Assembly (NCBI RefSeq): GCF_000473325.1
Contig: NZ_KI421513.1
Span: 2,861,217 to 2,925,216 of the forward strand
Origin: Leisingera caerulea DSM 24564
GTDB lineage: Bacteria; Pseudomonadota; Alphaproteobacteria; Rhodobacterales; Rhodobacteraceae
Length of the DNA: 64,000 bases
Direction: 5' to 3'
Shown piece after piece: positions 39,798 through 49,178 of this stretch. The translations under genes and the position numbers were made by a program. The notes below the pieces were generated by a model that was not told the origin of the DNA, ran no database searches, and worked only from the letters and a program-made list of their open reading frames with translations. Each line of letters starts with the position of its first letter. Within the stretch, counting starts at the first letter, position 1.

Positions 39798-40050
39798 ACA
39801 CGACCCGCGCGGTCTGATCTACGAATCCTACCGGATCGACGGCATCACCGGCGCGCAATGCCGCAGCATCTTCTTTGACTGGGCGCTGGGCATGGATGCT
39901 GCACGTGACAGCCGCGCCGACATTCAGGCGCTGTTGGAGCTTTACGGCACCGACCAGCCGGACCACCCGATGACGGCGGTGCTGCGCGACGGTCTGGCAG
40001 GCTCGGAAAAACCGCGCCGCCGCGGCGGCTGGCGCTCGCGCGAGCGGTGA
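39781..40050 (+). CDS. Conserved small protein downstream of glnE
   Basis: An 89-residue protein overlapping the 3' end of glnE by 17 bp. It starts MKGSSEHDPRGLIYESYRID and has an Arg-rich C-terminus. The pattern DPRGLIYESYRIDGIT is conserved in Rhodobacteraceae proteins of unknown function. Likely co-transcribed with glnE. Confidence 0.75.
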   Translation: MKGSSEHDPRGLIYESYRIDGITGAQCRSIFFDWALGMDAARDSRADIQALLELYGTDQPDHPMTAVLRDGLAGSEKPRRRGGWRSRER

Positions 40051-40150
40051 CAGGCCCGGACGCGCAGGGGCGCAGGCCGCCGCGCCGGTTCTGCGGCCGG
40101 GGGCGAAACGGCCTCTTTCCCTGTTTGGGGCTTACGGATATGAGGGGGGC

Positions 40151-41365
40151 ATGACAGCCTCCCCTGATGCGCCGCAGCGCCCCCGCGTGAAAATGAAGCC
40201 CAAGTCCAACGCCCGCGCCATCCGGCACGGGTTTCCTTGGGTTTATGCCAACGAGCTGGTCACCGACCGGCGCACCCGCAATCTGGCGCCCGGCACCCTG
40301 GCGGTGCTGGAAGACGAGGCGCAGCGCCCGCTGGGGCTGGTTTCGGTCAATCCCGAAAGCAAGATCATTGCCCGGATGCTGGACCGTGACCCGGAGGCGC
40401 AGATTGATCAGGCCTGGTTCGCCGCACGCCTGACCCGCGCGCTTGAGATGCGCGAACGGCTGTATGATGCGCCGTTCTACCGGCTGGTCCATGCCGAATC
40501 CGATGGCCTCCCCGGCGTTGTGATAGACCGCTTCGGCGGCACTTGCGTGGTGCAGCCCAACGCCGCCTGGGCCGAGGCGCATCTGGACATGCTCGCCGCC
40601 GCCCTGGCAGACGTGACCGGCGCTGAAGTTATCCTGAAAAACGCGACAGGCCGCACCCGCGGGCTGGAAGGCCTCGATGACGTGAACCAGACCCTGCTGG
40701 GCGAGGCGCCCGCCGCGCCGGTGCCAGTCATGATGAACGGCGCCACCTATATGGCCGACCTTACCGGCGGCCAGAAGACCGGCCTGTTCTTCGATCAGCG
40801 CGAAAACCACGCCTTTGCCGCGCGCCTGACCGCGCCGGGCGCCAAGGTGCTGGATGTGTTCTCCCACGTCGGCGGCTTCGGCCTGGCGATGCTGGCGGGC
40901 GGAGCAGGGCAGGCCACCTGCGTCGACGGCTCTGCCGCCGCGCTGGAACTGGCCGTCCAGGGCGCTGAGGCCGGAGGCTTCAAAGACAAGCTCACCGCCC
41001 GCCAGGGCGATGCGTTCGACGTGCTGGCGGCCCTGGGGCAGGAGGGCGAGACCTTTGATGTGGTGATCTGCGACCCGCCCGCCTTTGCGCCCTCGAAGCA
41101 GGCGCTGGAAGCGGGCTTGCGCGCTTATGAGCGCGTGGCCAAGCTGGCCGCGCCGCTGGTAAAGCCGGGCGGCTACCTCGGCCTGTGCTCCTGCTCGCAC
41201 GCCGCTGATCTGTCCCGGTTCCGCAACGCCTCGGCCCGCGGCATCGGCAAAGCGGGCCGCTGCGGCGCGCTCATCCACACCGGTTATGCAGGCCCCGACC
41301 ACCCGCAGCTGCCGCAGCTGGCCGAAAGCGGCTATCTGAAGGCCGTGTTCTTCCGGCTGGACTGA
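40151..41365 (+). CDS. Class I rRNA methyltransferase, RlmI-like (23S rRNA m5C)
   Basis: A 404-residue protein. An N-terminal PUA domain (residues 15-90, AIRHGFPWVYANEL) is followed by a Rossmann methyltransferase with LDVFSHVGGFGLAML as AdoMet motif I, ICDPPAFAPSKQ as catalytic motif IV and LGLCSCSHAADLSRF near the end. This is the architecture of E. coli RlmI, which methylates C1962 of 23S rRNA. The exact target here is inferred. It follows a 100-bp gap after the small glnE-linked gene. Confidence 0.88.
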   Translation: MTASPDAPQRPRVKMKPKSNARAIRHGFPWVYANELVTDRRTRNLAPGTLAVLEDEAQRPLGLVSVNPESKIIARMLDRDPEAQIDQAWFAARLTRALEMRERLYDAPFYRLVHAESDGLPGVVIDRFGGTCVVQPNAAWAEAHLDMLAAALADVTGAEVILKNATGRTRGLEGLDDVNQTLLGEAPAAPVPVMMNGATYMADLTGGQKTGLFFDQRENHAFAARLTAPGAKVLDVFSHVGGFGLAMLAGGAGQATCVDGSAAALELAVQGAEAGGFKDKLTARQGDAFDVLAALGQEGETFDVVICDPPAFAPSKQALEAGLRAYERVAKLAAPLVKPGGYLGLCSCSHAADLSRFRNASARGIGKAGRCGALIHTGYAGPDHPQLPQLAESGYLKAVFFRLD

Positions 41366-41370
41366 CGCAG

Positions 41371-41919
41371 GTGAAGCTGCTCCTCGACACTTGCGTGCTC
41401 TACCCGACGGTGATGCGGGAGATGCTCCTGGGCGCGGCGCGCCTGGGCCATTTCACCCCGCTGTGGTCCGCCCGGATCCTGGGTGAGTGGGAGCGCGCGG
41501 CGCTGAAACTCGGCCCCGAAGGCGCGGCGCAGGCATCGGCAGAGATTGCCCTGGCCCGCGCCAATTGGCCCAAGGCCGAAGTCGCCCCCGCACCGGGGAT
41601 TGAGGCGCGCCTCTGGCTGCCCGACAGCGGTGACACCCATGTGCTTGCCGCCGCCATCGCAGGCCATGCCGACGCCATCGTGACGGTCAACAACAAGGAC
41701 TTCCCCCGCCACACCCTGGCGGAGGAAGGGCTGGAGCGCCTTGGCCCGGATGAACTCCTCTACCGCTTCTGGCTTCAGGACAGCAGCGGCATGGAGGCGC
41801 TCGGCGCGCAGGTGCTGGCCGAGGCCAACCGCCTCTCCGGTGGCGCCTGGCAAATCCGCCCGCTGCTCAAGAAAGCCCGCCTGCCGCGGCTGGCCAAGGC
41901 CCTCTCGTCTTCTTTGTGA
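41371..41919 (+). CDS. PIN-domain protein (RSP_2648-type)
   Basis: A 182-residue protein with the four acidic positions of PIN nucleases: D6 in LLDTCVLYP, E in ILGEWERAA, D in SGDTHVLAAA and D in VTVNNKDFP. It lies five bases after the RlmI-like gene, a conserved pair in Rhodobacterales. No antitoxin gene is next to it, so it is probably not a VapC-type toxin but a housekeeping RNase or RNA-processing partner; this is inference. Confidence 0.85.
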   Translation: MKLLLDTCVLYPTVMREMLLGAARLGHFTPLWSARILGEWERAALKLGPEGAAQASAEIALARANWPKAEVAPAPGIEARLWLPDSGDTHVLAAAIAGHADAIVTVNNKDFPRHTLAEEGLERLGPDELLYRFWLQDSSGMEALGAQVLAEANRLSGGAWQIRPLLKKARLPRLAKALSSSL

Positions 41920-41935
41920 AAATCCTCCGGGGAGT

Positions 41936-41955
41936 TTGAGGGGACGGCCCCTCAA
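41936..41955. terminator. Hairpin between convergent PIN and M48 genes
   Basis: TTGAGGGG-ACGG-CCCCTCAA, eight perfect pairs. There is no long T run, so termination strength is uncertain. Confidence 0.45.
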
Positions 41956-41974
41956 TCCCGCCCTTGCCGCAGGC

Positions 41975-42661
41975 TCAGCCCCTGGACCATTTCGCTTCCA
42001 GCCGCTCCAGCGCGGCGATACGCTCATCTGTCTTGGGGTGGCTCATCAGCCAGGCAGGCGCCATGCCGGCCCGCGCCTGGGTCAGCTCTTCCAGCTTGGC
42101 AAACAGGCTTTTCTGCGGGGCCAGCCCGATCCCCGCCTTGGTCAGCAGCGCTGCGGCATATTCGTCCGCCTCATATTCATCCCCGCGCGACAGCCGCGCC
42201 GCCAGCAGCGAGGTCAGCGCCCCGGCAATCCAGGGGCCGATAAAGGGGATGTAACGTCCCAGGATCAGCATCAGCGCCGTGCGCAGCGCATTCTGGCCGG
42301 AAAAGTCGATGATCCGCTTACGCGCATGCCCCAGCGCGACATGGCCCAGCTCATGCGCGATCACGCTGGCCAGCTCCTCTGCGCTCACCTCGCCGTTCTG
42401 GTATTTGCGGTAAAAGCCGCGGGTGATGAAAATCCGCCCGTCCGGCGCCGCCAGCCCGTTCACCGGGTCGACTTCATAGATATGCACCGGGATGCGGGCG
42501 ATGTTCAGCGCCGCTGCCAGCCGGTCGGTCAGCCGCTTCAGCCGCGGGTCCGCCAGCTCGGTTGAGCGCTGGTCCAGCTCGCGGCTGGTGCGCCAGACGG
42601 AAATCCGGTACATCACAAGGCCATAAAGCACGGCCAGCAGAATTGGCATGAGGCGCAGCAT
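41975..42661 (-). CDS. M48-family zinc metalloprotease
   Basis: A 228-residue protein from the ATG at 42661 (MLRLMPILLAVLYGLVMYR). An N-terminal membrane anchor is followed by the zinc-binding HELGH (in VIAHELGHVALGH, about residue 128) and the third ligand in EYEADEYAA. M48 enzymes degrade membrane or envelope proteins. It is short for the family (HtpX about 290) and lacks the extra membrane segments, as in related alphaproteobacterial proteins. Divergent from the ThrE-type gene over 161 bp. Confidence 0.88.
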   Translation of the reverse strand: MLRLMPILLAVLYGLVMYRISVWRTSRELDQRSTELADPRLKRLTDRLAAALNIARIPVHIYEVDPVNGLAAPDGRIFITRGFYRKYQNGEVSAEELASVIAHELGHVALGHARKRIIDFSGQNALRTALMLILGRYIPFIGPWIAGALTSLLAARLSRGDEYEADEYAAALLTKAGIGLAPQKSLFAKLEELTQARAGMAPAWLMSHPKTDERIAALERLEAKWSRG

Positions 42662-42822
42662 GCTCCAGATATGGGCCGAAACCGCGCCGCCAGCAAGAGG
42701 CAGCGGCCCGGAAGCCTTGCATCCAGCGCAGGCCGCCATGCAAAATCCGCACTCGCCGCCGCTTGCCGCATCCATTAAGGGGGCTGAACCCCAACACACT
42801 CCAGAACAACGGCATCCGGTAC

Positions 42823-43995
42823 ATGGCACCCCTGTCTCAGCTCCGCAACATCGCAGACACAGGCGAGACCCTGCACCGCAGCGGCTGCGCGCCCTACAAG
42901 ATCGAGAAGTACCTGCAGTTCTATGCCAGAAAGCAGGGCATCAATGTGATCGTGCAGGCCACTCCCACCTCTATCTCCTGCCAGTTCCCGGATGAGGACA
43001 ACCAGTTCATCATCCGCCGCCTGGAACCCGCCCAGATCAACCTCAGCCTGCTGGCGCGCACCATCATCCGCATCAACGCGGTGGAGGACCCGGGGATCGA
43101 GGAGCCGGGCCGCTATCCTGCCTGGCTGATCATGCTGGCCAATATTGCCATTCCGCCTGCCTTCCTGACCCTGATCGGCAGCGCGCTCACCACCATTGCG
43201 CTGTCGGCGGTGCTGGGTTTTCTGGTCTGGCTCTGCCAGCTGTTCTGCCGCGGCGACCGGGTGATCCTGGTCGAATTTCTGTCGGCGCTGGTAGCGGGGC
43301 TGGCGGTGTCGCTGGTCAGCAGCATGGGGGTGGAGGTTCCGGTCTGGGGCACCTGCATCGCCGCCATCGTGCTGTTCGTGCCGGGGCTGTCGATTGCCAA
43401 CTCCCTGGAATGCCTGGCCTTCAACGACGTGATCTCCGGCTCCAGCCTGTTTGCCCAGTCGATCTTCGTGCTGATGAAACTTTTCATCGGCATCTACATC
43501 GGCGTCAGCATCGGCGCGGCACTGTGGGGGGCAACGCCGCATGTGGAGAATGTGAACGAAGTTTTGTGGTGGATGCCCTATCTGGCGCTGCCCGCGCTGT
43601 CGTTCTCGATCGGGGTGATCTTCAATGCCCGGCTGGTGGATATCGTGCGGGCACTGCCGGTTACGGTGCTGGGCATGTGGGGGCCGCTCTACCTCGGCTT
43701 CGGCGGCGGCTGGATCGTCGGCACCTGGGTCACCGCCATGTGCATCACGCTGTACGGCACCTGGCTTGCCAAAACGCTGAACCTGACCGGTGCGATCTAC
43801 ATCGTGCAGGGCATCCTGATTCTGGTCCCCGGCAGCCGGGTGCTGATGAGCGCGACGCAGTCGCTGTTCAATGAAACCCTGATGGCGGACGCCAGCATCG
43901 GCCTGTCGGCCCTGCTGATGTTCTCGGCCATCGTGGCGGGGCAGGTGACGGCGCTGGCGCTTTATGCGCAGAAGAACCGCAACCTCGCCAGTTAG
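42823..43995 (+). CDS. Threonine/serine exporter family protein (ThrE-like)
   Basis: A 390-residue protein from the ATG at 42823 (MAPLSQLRNIADTGETLHRSG). The N-terminal soluble DUF1212 domain (residues 1-110, SGCAPYKIEKYLQFYARKQG) precedes about nine to ten hydrophobic segments from residue 118 on. ThrE of Corynebacterium has the same fused layout and exports threonine and serine. A start 60 bp earlier is open but unlikely. It overlaps the convergent HD-GYP gene by four bases. Confidence 0.85.
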   Translation: MAPLSQLRNIADTGETLHRSGCAPYKIEKYLQFYARKQGINVIVQATPTSISCQFPDEDNQFIIRRLEPAQINLSLLARTIIRINAVEDPGIEEPGRYPAWLIMLANIAIPPAFLTLIGSALTTIALSAVLGFLVWLCQLFCRGDRVILVEFLSALVAGLAVSLVSSMGVEVPVWGTCIAAIVLFVPGLSIANSLECLAFNDVISGSSLFAQSIFVLMKLFIGIYIGVSIGAALWGATPHVENVNEVLWWMPYLALPALSFSIGVIFNARLVDIVRALPVTVLGMWGPLYLGFGGGWIVGTWVTAMCITLYGTWLAKTLNLTGAIYIVQGILILVPGSRVLMSATQSLFNETLMADASIGLSALLMFSAIVAGQVTALALYAQKNRNLAS

Positions 43996-45443
43996 GCGCT
44001 CTGTTCTGCCGCGGGCAGTTCCCAATCCCCGCCGGTCAGGGGCGCATCGGTGGCCGCGGGCCAGCCGCTGGCCGTCACCGCATCCTGCAGCGCGGCATAA
44101 CACTCGGGATCAATGCCGGGACCGGCCAGTTCATCCATGATGGCATAGGTCTTCTCCAGCGGCAGCGCTGCGCGGTAGGGACGCTCGGCGGTCAGCGCGT
44201 CAAAGATATCGGCCACCGCCATCACCCTCATTTCCTGCGACAGCTGGCTGGCGTCCAGCCCGTAGGGGTAGCCCTTGCCGTCAAGCCGTTCGTGATGCGC
44301 AGCGCTCACATCCGCAAGCTCGCGGAAGGCGGCAATCCGGCTCAGCACCTCATGGCCCAGCACCGGGTGGCGCTTCATCAGGGCAAACTCCTCATCGGTC
44401 AGCTTGCCGGGCTTGTCCAAGATGGTGTTGGAGATCCCAAGTTTGCCGATGTCATGCAACAGCGCGCCGCGCACCATCCAGCGGCGCCGCTCGGGAGAGT
44501 ACCCCAGCTGGTCGCAGATCAGCCCGGTGTAACGCGCAACCCGCTGCGAGTGGCCGTGGGTAAAGGGGCTCTTGGCGTCAATAACCAGCGAAAACGCCCG
44601 GGCGATCTCATCCAGGTAGTCTTCATTCACGGCGTGGATATGCTGCGCCTGCGGGGTGGCAAAGACCTCTGCCTCCAGCCCCGAGTCCTGCAGATCAGCC
44701 AGGAAGCCGGGACGGCGGATCACTTCGGTGAAGACCGGTACAAGATCCGGGTCGAACCAGCTGCCTGCGCGGGCTTCCAGCTCCGCCGCTGCGGCCTCCG
44801 CCCCTGCACTGGCGGTAAAGACGTCTGCCACCTGCGCCATCAGCGCGATGCGCGCAAACAGCGGGATTGCTGCGCCTTTCAGGCCCTGCGGCTGGCCGCC
44901 GCCGTCCCAGTGCTCATCCAGACTGGCGATGCCCTCCGCCACATCCTCGGAGAAGCGCATCTGCCGGGCGATACTGGCGCCGCGGTTGCAGCGGGTCTGG
45001 ATCAGCTCGCCCGCCAGCTGGCCGTTCCGGGCAATCACATGGCCCAGCGTTTTCAGCTTTTGCAGCGGGCTGGACCCCAGCGCGGTGTTGCGCAGCAAAA
45101 ACTCGATGCCCTGGCGTGCGCCGCTCACCGTCTTGAAGTTCTGTTTGAAGGACAGATCATCGGTCAGGTACAGCTGGCAGATGCGGGCCGCGTTGGAGCT
45201 GCACCCGAGATCCTTCAGCAGCAGTGTGAAATAAAGGTCGGAGCGCGCCTGCGGCGGCAGCTCCAGCTCCCGCGCGGCCTGCATGCCGATCCAGCAGCAG
45301 CGGACGCAATGGCCCTCAGGCTGGCCTTCGGTCAGATCGAGGGCATGGCTGAGCGCTCCCAGCAGCTCCCCCAGCCGCAGGGTGCCCTGCGGTGCGGCTC
45401 TGCCGGACTGGCCGGGACTGGAGGGGGAGAAGATATATGTCAT
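43992..45443 (-). CDS. HD-GYP domain protein (c-di-GMP phosphodiesterase-like)
   Basis: A 483-residue protein. Residues 280-450 hold the HD-GYP domain: HGHSQRVARYTGLI, LLHDIGKLGI, HHERLDGKGYPYGL with the GYP signature. The N-terminal 260 residues form another, degenerate HD-type domain (LLLKDLGCSSNAARI, SLDEHWDGGGQPQGLKG). It should hydrolyse cyclic di-GMP. The two possible starts (45443 and 45476) both lie in arms of a 12-bp inverted repeat, so initiation may be controlled by RNA structure. Confidence 0.9.
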   Translation of the reverse strand: MTYIFSPSSPGQSGRAAPQGTLRLGELLGALSHALDLTEGQPEGHCVRCCWIGMQAARELELPPQARSDLYFTLLLKDLGCSSNAARICQLYLTDDLSFKQNFKTVSGARQGIEFLLRNTALGSSPLQKLKTLGHVIARNGQLAGELIQTRCNRGASIARQMRFSEDVAEGIASLDEHWDGGGQPQGLKGAAIPLFARIALMAQVADVFTASAGAEAAAAELEARAGSWFDPDLVPVFTEVIRRPGFLADLQDSGLEAEVFATPQAQHIHAVNEDYLDEIARAFSLVIDAKSPFTHGHSQRVARYTGLICDQLGYSPERRRWMVRGALLHDIGKLGISNTILDKPGKLTDEEFALMKRHPVLGHEVLSRIAAFRELADVSAAHHERLDGKGYPYGLDASQLSQEMRVMAVADIFDALTAERPYRAALPLEKTYAIMDELAGPGIDPECYAALQDAVTASGWPAATDAPLTGGDWELPAAEQSA

Positions 45444-45479
45444 GGGCCTTCGGCAGGGCAATTGCGAAAGGCCCATGAC
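45439..45479. repeat. 12-bp inverted repeat over the HD-GYP start codons
   Basis: GTCATGGGCCTT (45439-45450) and AAGGCCCATGAC (45468-45479) are perfect complements with a 17-base loop. Both arms contain a potential ATG of the HD-GYP gene and the inner arm its AAGG. It can be an operator or a translation-blocking hairpin. Confidence 0.7.
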
Positions 45480-45629
45480 AGCACGGGCAGGATTAACCTG
45501 CCCTTACCCGGCGCAGGATAAGGGTGGGGTCTCTGCGCCGGATTTTCTTAAAATTTCCGGGGCCGCCGTTTGGCAGCCCCGCAGTCTGAATTCAGAGGCC
45601 GCCGCTAGGCAGCCCCCAGGGCCCCGGCC

Positions 45630-45893
45630 CTAGTTCACACCCAGTTTTCCCGGGAATTCGATGTTGATTTCGAGGCTGGACAGCTCATCGCCGCGCTCCA
45701 TCCGGATGTCGATCGCCTCGTCGCCGATCTGCATGTGGCGGCGGATCACTTCCAGGATCTCGCGCTGCAGCTGCGGCAGGCAGTCGGGGCGGGCGCCGCC
45801 GCTGCCGCTGCGCTCATGCGCCAGCAGGATCTGCAGCCGTTCCTTGGCAGTATTGGCAGAGGCTTTGCGGGGGCGGAGGGAAAATCCGAACAT
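45630..45893 (-). CDS. minE: Cell division topological specificity factor MinE
   Basis: An 87-residue protein: N-terminal amphipathic segment (MFGFSLRPRKASANTAKERL), the MinD-contact helix (RLQILLAHERS) and the dimerisation part (LEVIRRHMQIGDEAIDIRME). It stimulates MinD ATPase so that the division inhibitor oscillates from pole to pole. It lies three bases after minD. Confidence 0.95.
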   Translation of the reverse strand: MFGFSLRPRKASANTAKERLQILLAHERSGSGGARPDCLPQLQREILEVIRRHMQIGDEAIDIRMERGDELSSLEINIEFPGKLGVN

Positions 45894-45896
45894 TGC

Positions 45897-46745
45897 TTAC
45901 ACCGCCCGGCGGAACAGCCGCTGCAGCAGGCCGCGGCGGGGATCTGCGGCAATCCGCATCTCGATCTGCTCGCCGATCAGCCGGCCCACCGCGTCCTCAT
46001 AGGCCGCAGCCGCCGCCGACGGGTCGTCCAGCACCACCGGCACGCCCAGGTTGGAGGCGCGCAGCACCGCCGGGCTTTCGGGGATGATGCCCAGGAGCGG
46101 CACCGCCAGAACCTCCAGCACATCCTCCACCGTCATCATCTCGCCGCTGTCGATGCGGGATTTGTCGTGGCGGGTGATCAGCACCTGCGCCTTCACCGGC
46201 TCTGCGCCGCTCTTGCTGGCGCGTTCAGTGATGCTGTTCAGCAGCCCCAGAACCCGGTCACTGTCCCGGACAGACGACACTTCGGGGTTGGTGACCACAA
46301 TCGCCTCATCGGCAAAATGCATCGCCATCTGGGCGCCGCGCTCGATCCCTGCCGGGCTGTCGCAGATGATATAATCGAACTCCTGGCGCAGCTCTTCCAG
46401 AACCCGTTCAACACCCTCTTTGGTCAGCGCGTCCTTGTCGCGGGTCTGCGAGGTCGGCAGCACCGACAGGTTTTCCAGCCGCCGGTCGCGGATCAGCGCC
46501 TGCTTCAGCTTGGCGTCGCCCTGGATCACGTTGATAAAGTCGAACACCACCCGGCGCTCGCAGCCCATGATCATGTCCAGGTTGCGCAATCCGACGTCGA
46601 AGTCGATCACCACCGTCTTGTGGCCGCGCCGCGCCAGCTCGGCGCCTACTGCCGCCGAGGTTGTGGTCTTACCGACACCGCCCTTGCCCGAGGTGACAAC
46701 GATCACCCGGCCCAGCGGTTCTTCCAGTTTCAGGTCCTTGCTCAT
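45897..46745 (-). CDS. minD: Septum site-determining ATPase MinD
   Basis: A 282-residue protein from the ATG at 46745 (MSKDLKLEEPLGRVIVVTSG). It has the deviant Walker A GKGGVGKTT, FDVGLRNLDMIMG and the ICDSPAGIERGA switch region; the C-terminus (RGLLQRLFRRAV) is the amphipathic membrane-targeting helix. It recruits MinC to the membrane and is displaced by MinE. The longer frame to 46922 runs into minC and is rejected. Confidence 0.97.
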   Translation of the reverse strand: MSKDLKLEEPLGRVIVVTSGKGGVGKTTTSAAVGAELARRGHKTVVIDFDVGLRNLDMIMGCERRVVFDFINVIQGDAKLKQALIRDRRLENLSVLPTSQTRDKDALTKEGVERVLEELRQEFDYIICDSPAGIERGAQMAMHFADEAIVVTNPEVSSVRDSDRVLGLLNSITERASKSGAEPVKAQVLITRHDKSRIDSGEMMTVEDVLEVLAVPLLGIIPESPAVLRASNLGVPVVLDDPSAAAAAYEDAVGRLIGEQIEMRIAADPRRGLLQRLFRRAV

Positions 46746-46783
46746 TCGTCCTGCCTCTCTCATTCCAGCCCTCTTAACAGCCT

Positions 46784-47548
46784 TCATCCCAAGGCTTCCA
46801 CACACAGCCGCTCGTCCTGCAGGAACACCTGCACCGGGCGGTTCAGCAGCTCCGGCTCCAAATTCTCGTTTGTCCGGTACAGCCCGGCGACCGCCAAAAG
46901 CTCCGCGTCCAGGCTGTTGCAAAAGATCCGGGCGGTCTCGTCGCCCTCGGCGCCGGCCATGGCGCGGCCGCGCAGGCGGCCATAAACATGAATGCTGCCG
47001 CGCGCGATCAGCTCGGCGCCCGAGCTCACCGGCCCGACCACCACCAGATCGCCGCCTTCGGCCACCACCGTCTGGCCGGAGCGCACCGGCTGGGTGATCA
47101 GCCGGTTTTCCGGCGGCCTGAGTTTTTTGGGGATTTCGCGGCGCGGGCCGGGCCTGGTGCTGCCTTCCATGTTGAGCGGCGCATCCTTGCCGCTGGCGAT
47201 GGTGATCAGCCCGGCGTCCTCAGCCGCGGAGATCTGTTCCGGCGTGGCATTCTGCACCCCGAACACTGCCAGCCCGCGGCTGCGCAAGCAGTCCGTCAGC
47301 GCCCGCAGTTCGGCCGGGCGGGACAGGCCGGGCGCCTGCGCCAGATCCAGAATCAGCGGCGCGCCGTCGAAGAAGTGGGGGTTCCAGCGCAGCTGCGCGT
47401 CCAGTGCCGCGTAGAACGCCTGGTCCAGCGGCCCGTTCTCCGGGCGCAGCGCAACGGCGGTGAAATACCGTCCGCGGATCTGAAACGGCTTCACGGTGGC
47501 GGCGGGGGGCGCGCCACGGGGGGATATGTCTTGATGCGGCACGCTCAC
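46784..47548 (-). CDS. minC: Septum site-determining protein MinC
   Basis: A 254-residue protein with the N-terminal FtsZ-inhibiting domain (GRYFTAVALRPENG, LILDLAQAP) and the C-terminal beta-helix that binds MinD (VVAEGGDLVVVGPVSSGAEL, IHVYGRLRGRAMAGAEGD). First gene of the minCDE operon on the minus strand. The 199-bp gap before it (47549-47747) contains its promoter region and no gene. Confidence 0.96.
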   Translation of the reverse strand: MSVPHQDISPRGAPPAATVKPFQIRGRYFTAVALRPENGPLDQAFYAALDAQLRWNPHFFDGAPLILDLAQAPGLSRPAELRALTDCLRSRGLAVFGVQNATPEQISAAEDAGLITIASGKDAPLNMEGSTRPGPRREIPKKLRPPENRLITQPVRSGQTVVAEGGDLVVVGPVSSGAELIARGSIHVYGRLRGRAMAGAEGDETARIFCNSLDAELLAVAGLYRTNENLEPELLNRPVQVFLQDERLCVEALG

Positions 47549-47747
47549 GCGATGCTCCTGCTCGGGGAATGCGGTTTTGGTCCGCGGCTTCTTTTCCTCT
47601 TGCGTAGCGTCAGCGGCATGGCCCGTTCAACCGGGGCGCGGCTGCTTCGGCGGACATGCGCCGGATGCCGCAGGCACCGGCGGATTTCCGCACGCAGACT
47701 GCTTCAGGTTGCGCAGAAAACCGTTGGCAAACCGGGACTGGCGGCGG

Positions 47748-49178
47748 CTACAGCCGCAGCGGTTCGGACTGGCCCGAGGTTTCCAGATCCCAGATTGCGG
47801 CCCACTGCGTGTCCCGCCTTTCCAGGATCAGATAGTTCCGTTCCGCCGCATAGCGCCCGGCCTGACCGGGGATCTTGCGGATGCGGACCGGGTGGCCGGG
47901 CAGGGGGGCGTCCCCCAGCCAGGACAGCATTCCCAGCACCCGCGCCCAGGCCTTGGGCGGCGCCCGGTGGGAAATGCCGGAGGCGACCAGCTGGTGCAGC
48001 GTCTTGCCGCCGCCCAGGGGCATCTCGGCGCGCGCCGCCAGGTGGATCTCGCCGGACACGGCGGTGACCTGCTGGCCGTCCTTGGCGGCGGTATCCCGCA
48101 TCATCCGCAGCATCCGCCGCCAGGAGGCCCGGTGGGCCCGGCTTTGCCACTGGTCGCGCAGGTCGTCCTCATATTTTTGCATCCGCGGCGTCAGCACCAT
48201 CAGCAGCTCCAGCAGCGACAGCCGTGGCCCCAGCAGGGGCACGCTGGACAGCAGGAAGGTCTGCCCCGGTGCGCCCCGCTTGACCTCGGCCTTCATCATC
48301 CGCCAGCCGCCGCGCGCCATCACCCGGCGGCGGCTGCGCTCCGAGCGCAGATCGGGCGCCAGCAGCCGCAACCCCGGTGCCTCAATGCGCCAGCCCAGGT
48401 GGGTGCCATCAGGATCGGCAAACCGCGCGGGCAGGTCCCCGTGGCAGCAGCCGTGCTGAAACAGCAGCGCTGCTTGCCGGGCTGCCGCAAACAGTGTCTG
48501 GCCCACCGGCGAATAGGTGCTGGAGCGGCGCAGCGATCCCCAGCCGTCGCATATATCGTGGTCGTCCCATTGCATCAGCGAGGGCACGCGGGCCGCGAGC
48601 CAGGCCAGCTCCGGCGCGCTGTAGACCGCCAGGTAGCGGCGCAGAAAGCCCTCCCGCAGATGCGCGCGCAGGCTGTCCAGATCCTCCCGCGAGGGATCGC
48701 GCGGCAATTTGTCCGGCCAGCCCTCGCTCAGCCGGTGGCCGTCCGTCACCTCATCGGCATAGACCTGATCGCCGCCATGCAGCAGCAGCGAGAAGGGGCG
48801 CTTGCGGTGCTCCGCACCCATCCGCGCCAACATGGCGTTGCGCTCTTTCCCGTCGCGGTCCAGGTCGCCATGCTCCTCGCCGTTGCAGGAGGCATAGGCA
48901 ATCCGCATATCCCCGCCGAACCCGCCCGCGACCTCAAAGCGCTGCCCGTTCCACTGATAGCTGGAGGGCCGGTCCGCAGGCAGGGAAAAGCGCGCGCGCA
49001 GAACCGAAACGCTTGCGTATTCCGCCAGCGGCTCGGCCTGACGGTCCATGCCGTCGAGCGAGACAGGCGGCACGGTTTGCCCCTTGGGCGCAATGAACAG
49101 CGCCGCAAGCTGCATCTGGCCATCGCGCAGATCGTCAAGGATCAGAATGGGGCCGGTGATGGAGTGGTTGCTGCTCAT
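47748..49178 (-). CDS. PhoD-like alkaline phosphatase / metallophosphoesterase
   Basis: A 476-residue protein with the PhoD-type metal-binding motifs: YASCNGEEHGD, SLLLHGGDQVYADE and MQWDDHDICDGWGS, and a late AVSGEIHLAARAE. It has no signal peptide, unlike secreted PhoD enzymes, so it probably acts in the cytoplasm on an unknown phosphoester. A frame in minus orientation near 48 kb gives no other candidate. It is convergent with nothing and lies alone between minC and a small membrane protein. Confidence 0.86.
   Translation of the reverse strand: MSSNHSITGPILILDDLRDGQMQLAALFIAPKGQTVPPVSLDGMDRQAEPLAEYASVSVLRARFSLPADRPSSYQWNGQRFEVAGGFGGDMRIAYASCNGEEHGDLDRDGKERNAMLARMGAEHRKRPFSLLLHGGDQVYADEVTDGHRLSEGWPDKLPRDPSREDLDSLRAHLREGFLRRYLAVYSAPELAWLAARVPSLMQWDDHDICDGWGSLRRSSTYSPVGQTLFAAARQAALLFQHGCCHGDLPARFADPDGTHLGWRIEAPGLRLLAPDLRSERSRRRVMARGGWRMMKAEVKRGAPGQTFLLSSVPLLGPRLSLLELLMVLTPRMQKYEDDLRDQWQSRAHRASWRRMLRMMRDTAAKDGQQVTAVSGEIHLAARAEMPLGGGKTLHQLVASGISHRAPPKAWARVLGMLSWLGDAPLPGHPVRIRKIPGQAGRYAAERNYLILERRDTQWAAIWDLETSGQSEPLRL

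Noticed and set aside
41371..41919. PIN-domain gene as VapC toxin
   Set aside because: No antitoxin gene is adjacent, and the pairing with the RlmI-like gene is the usual context of this family in Rhodobacterales.
45562..45617. Two similar GGCCGCCG...GGCAGCCCC segments before minE
   Set aside because: Short imperfect GC-rich repeats in an intergenic region; not distinguishable from chance.
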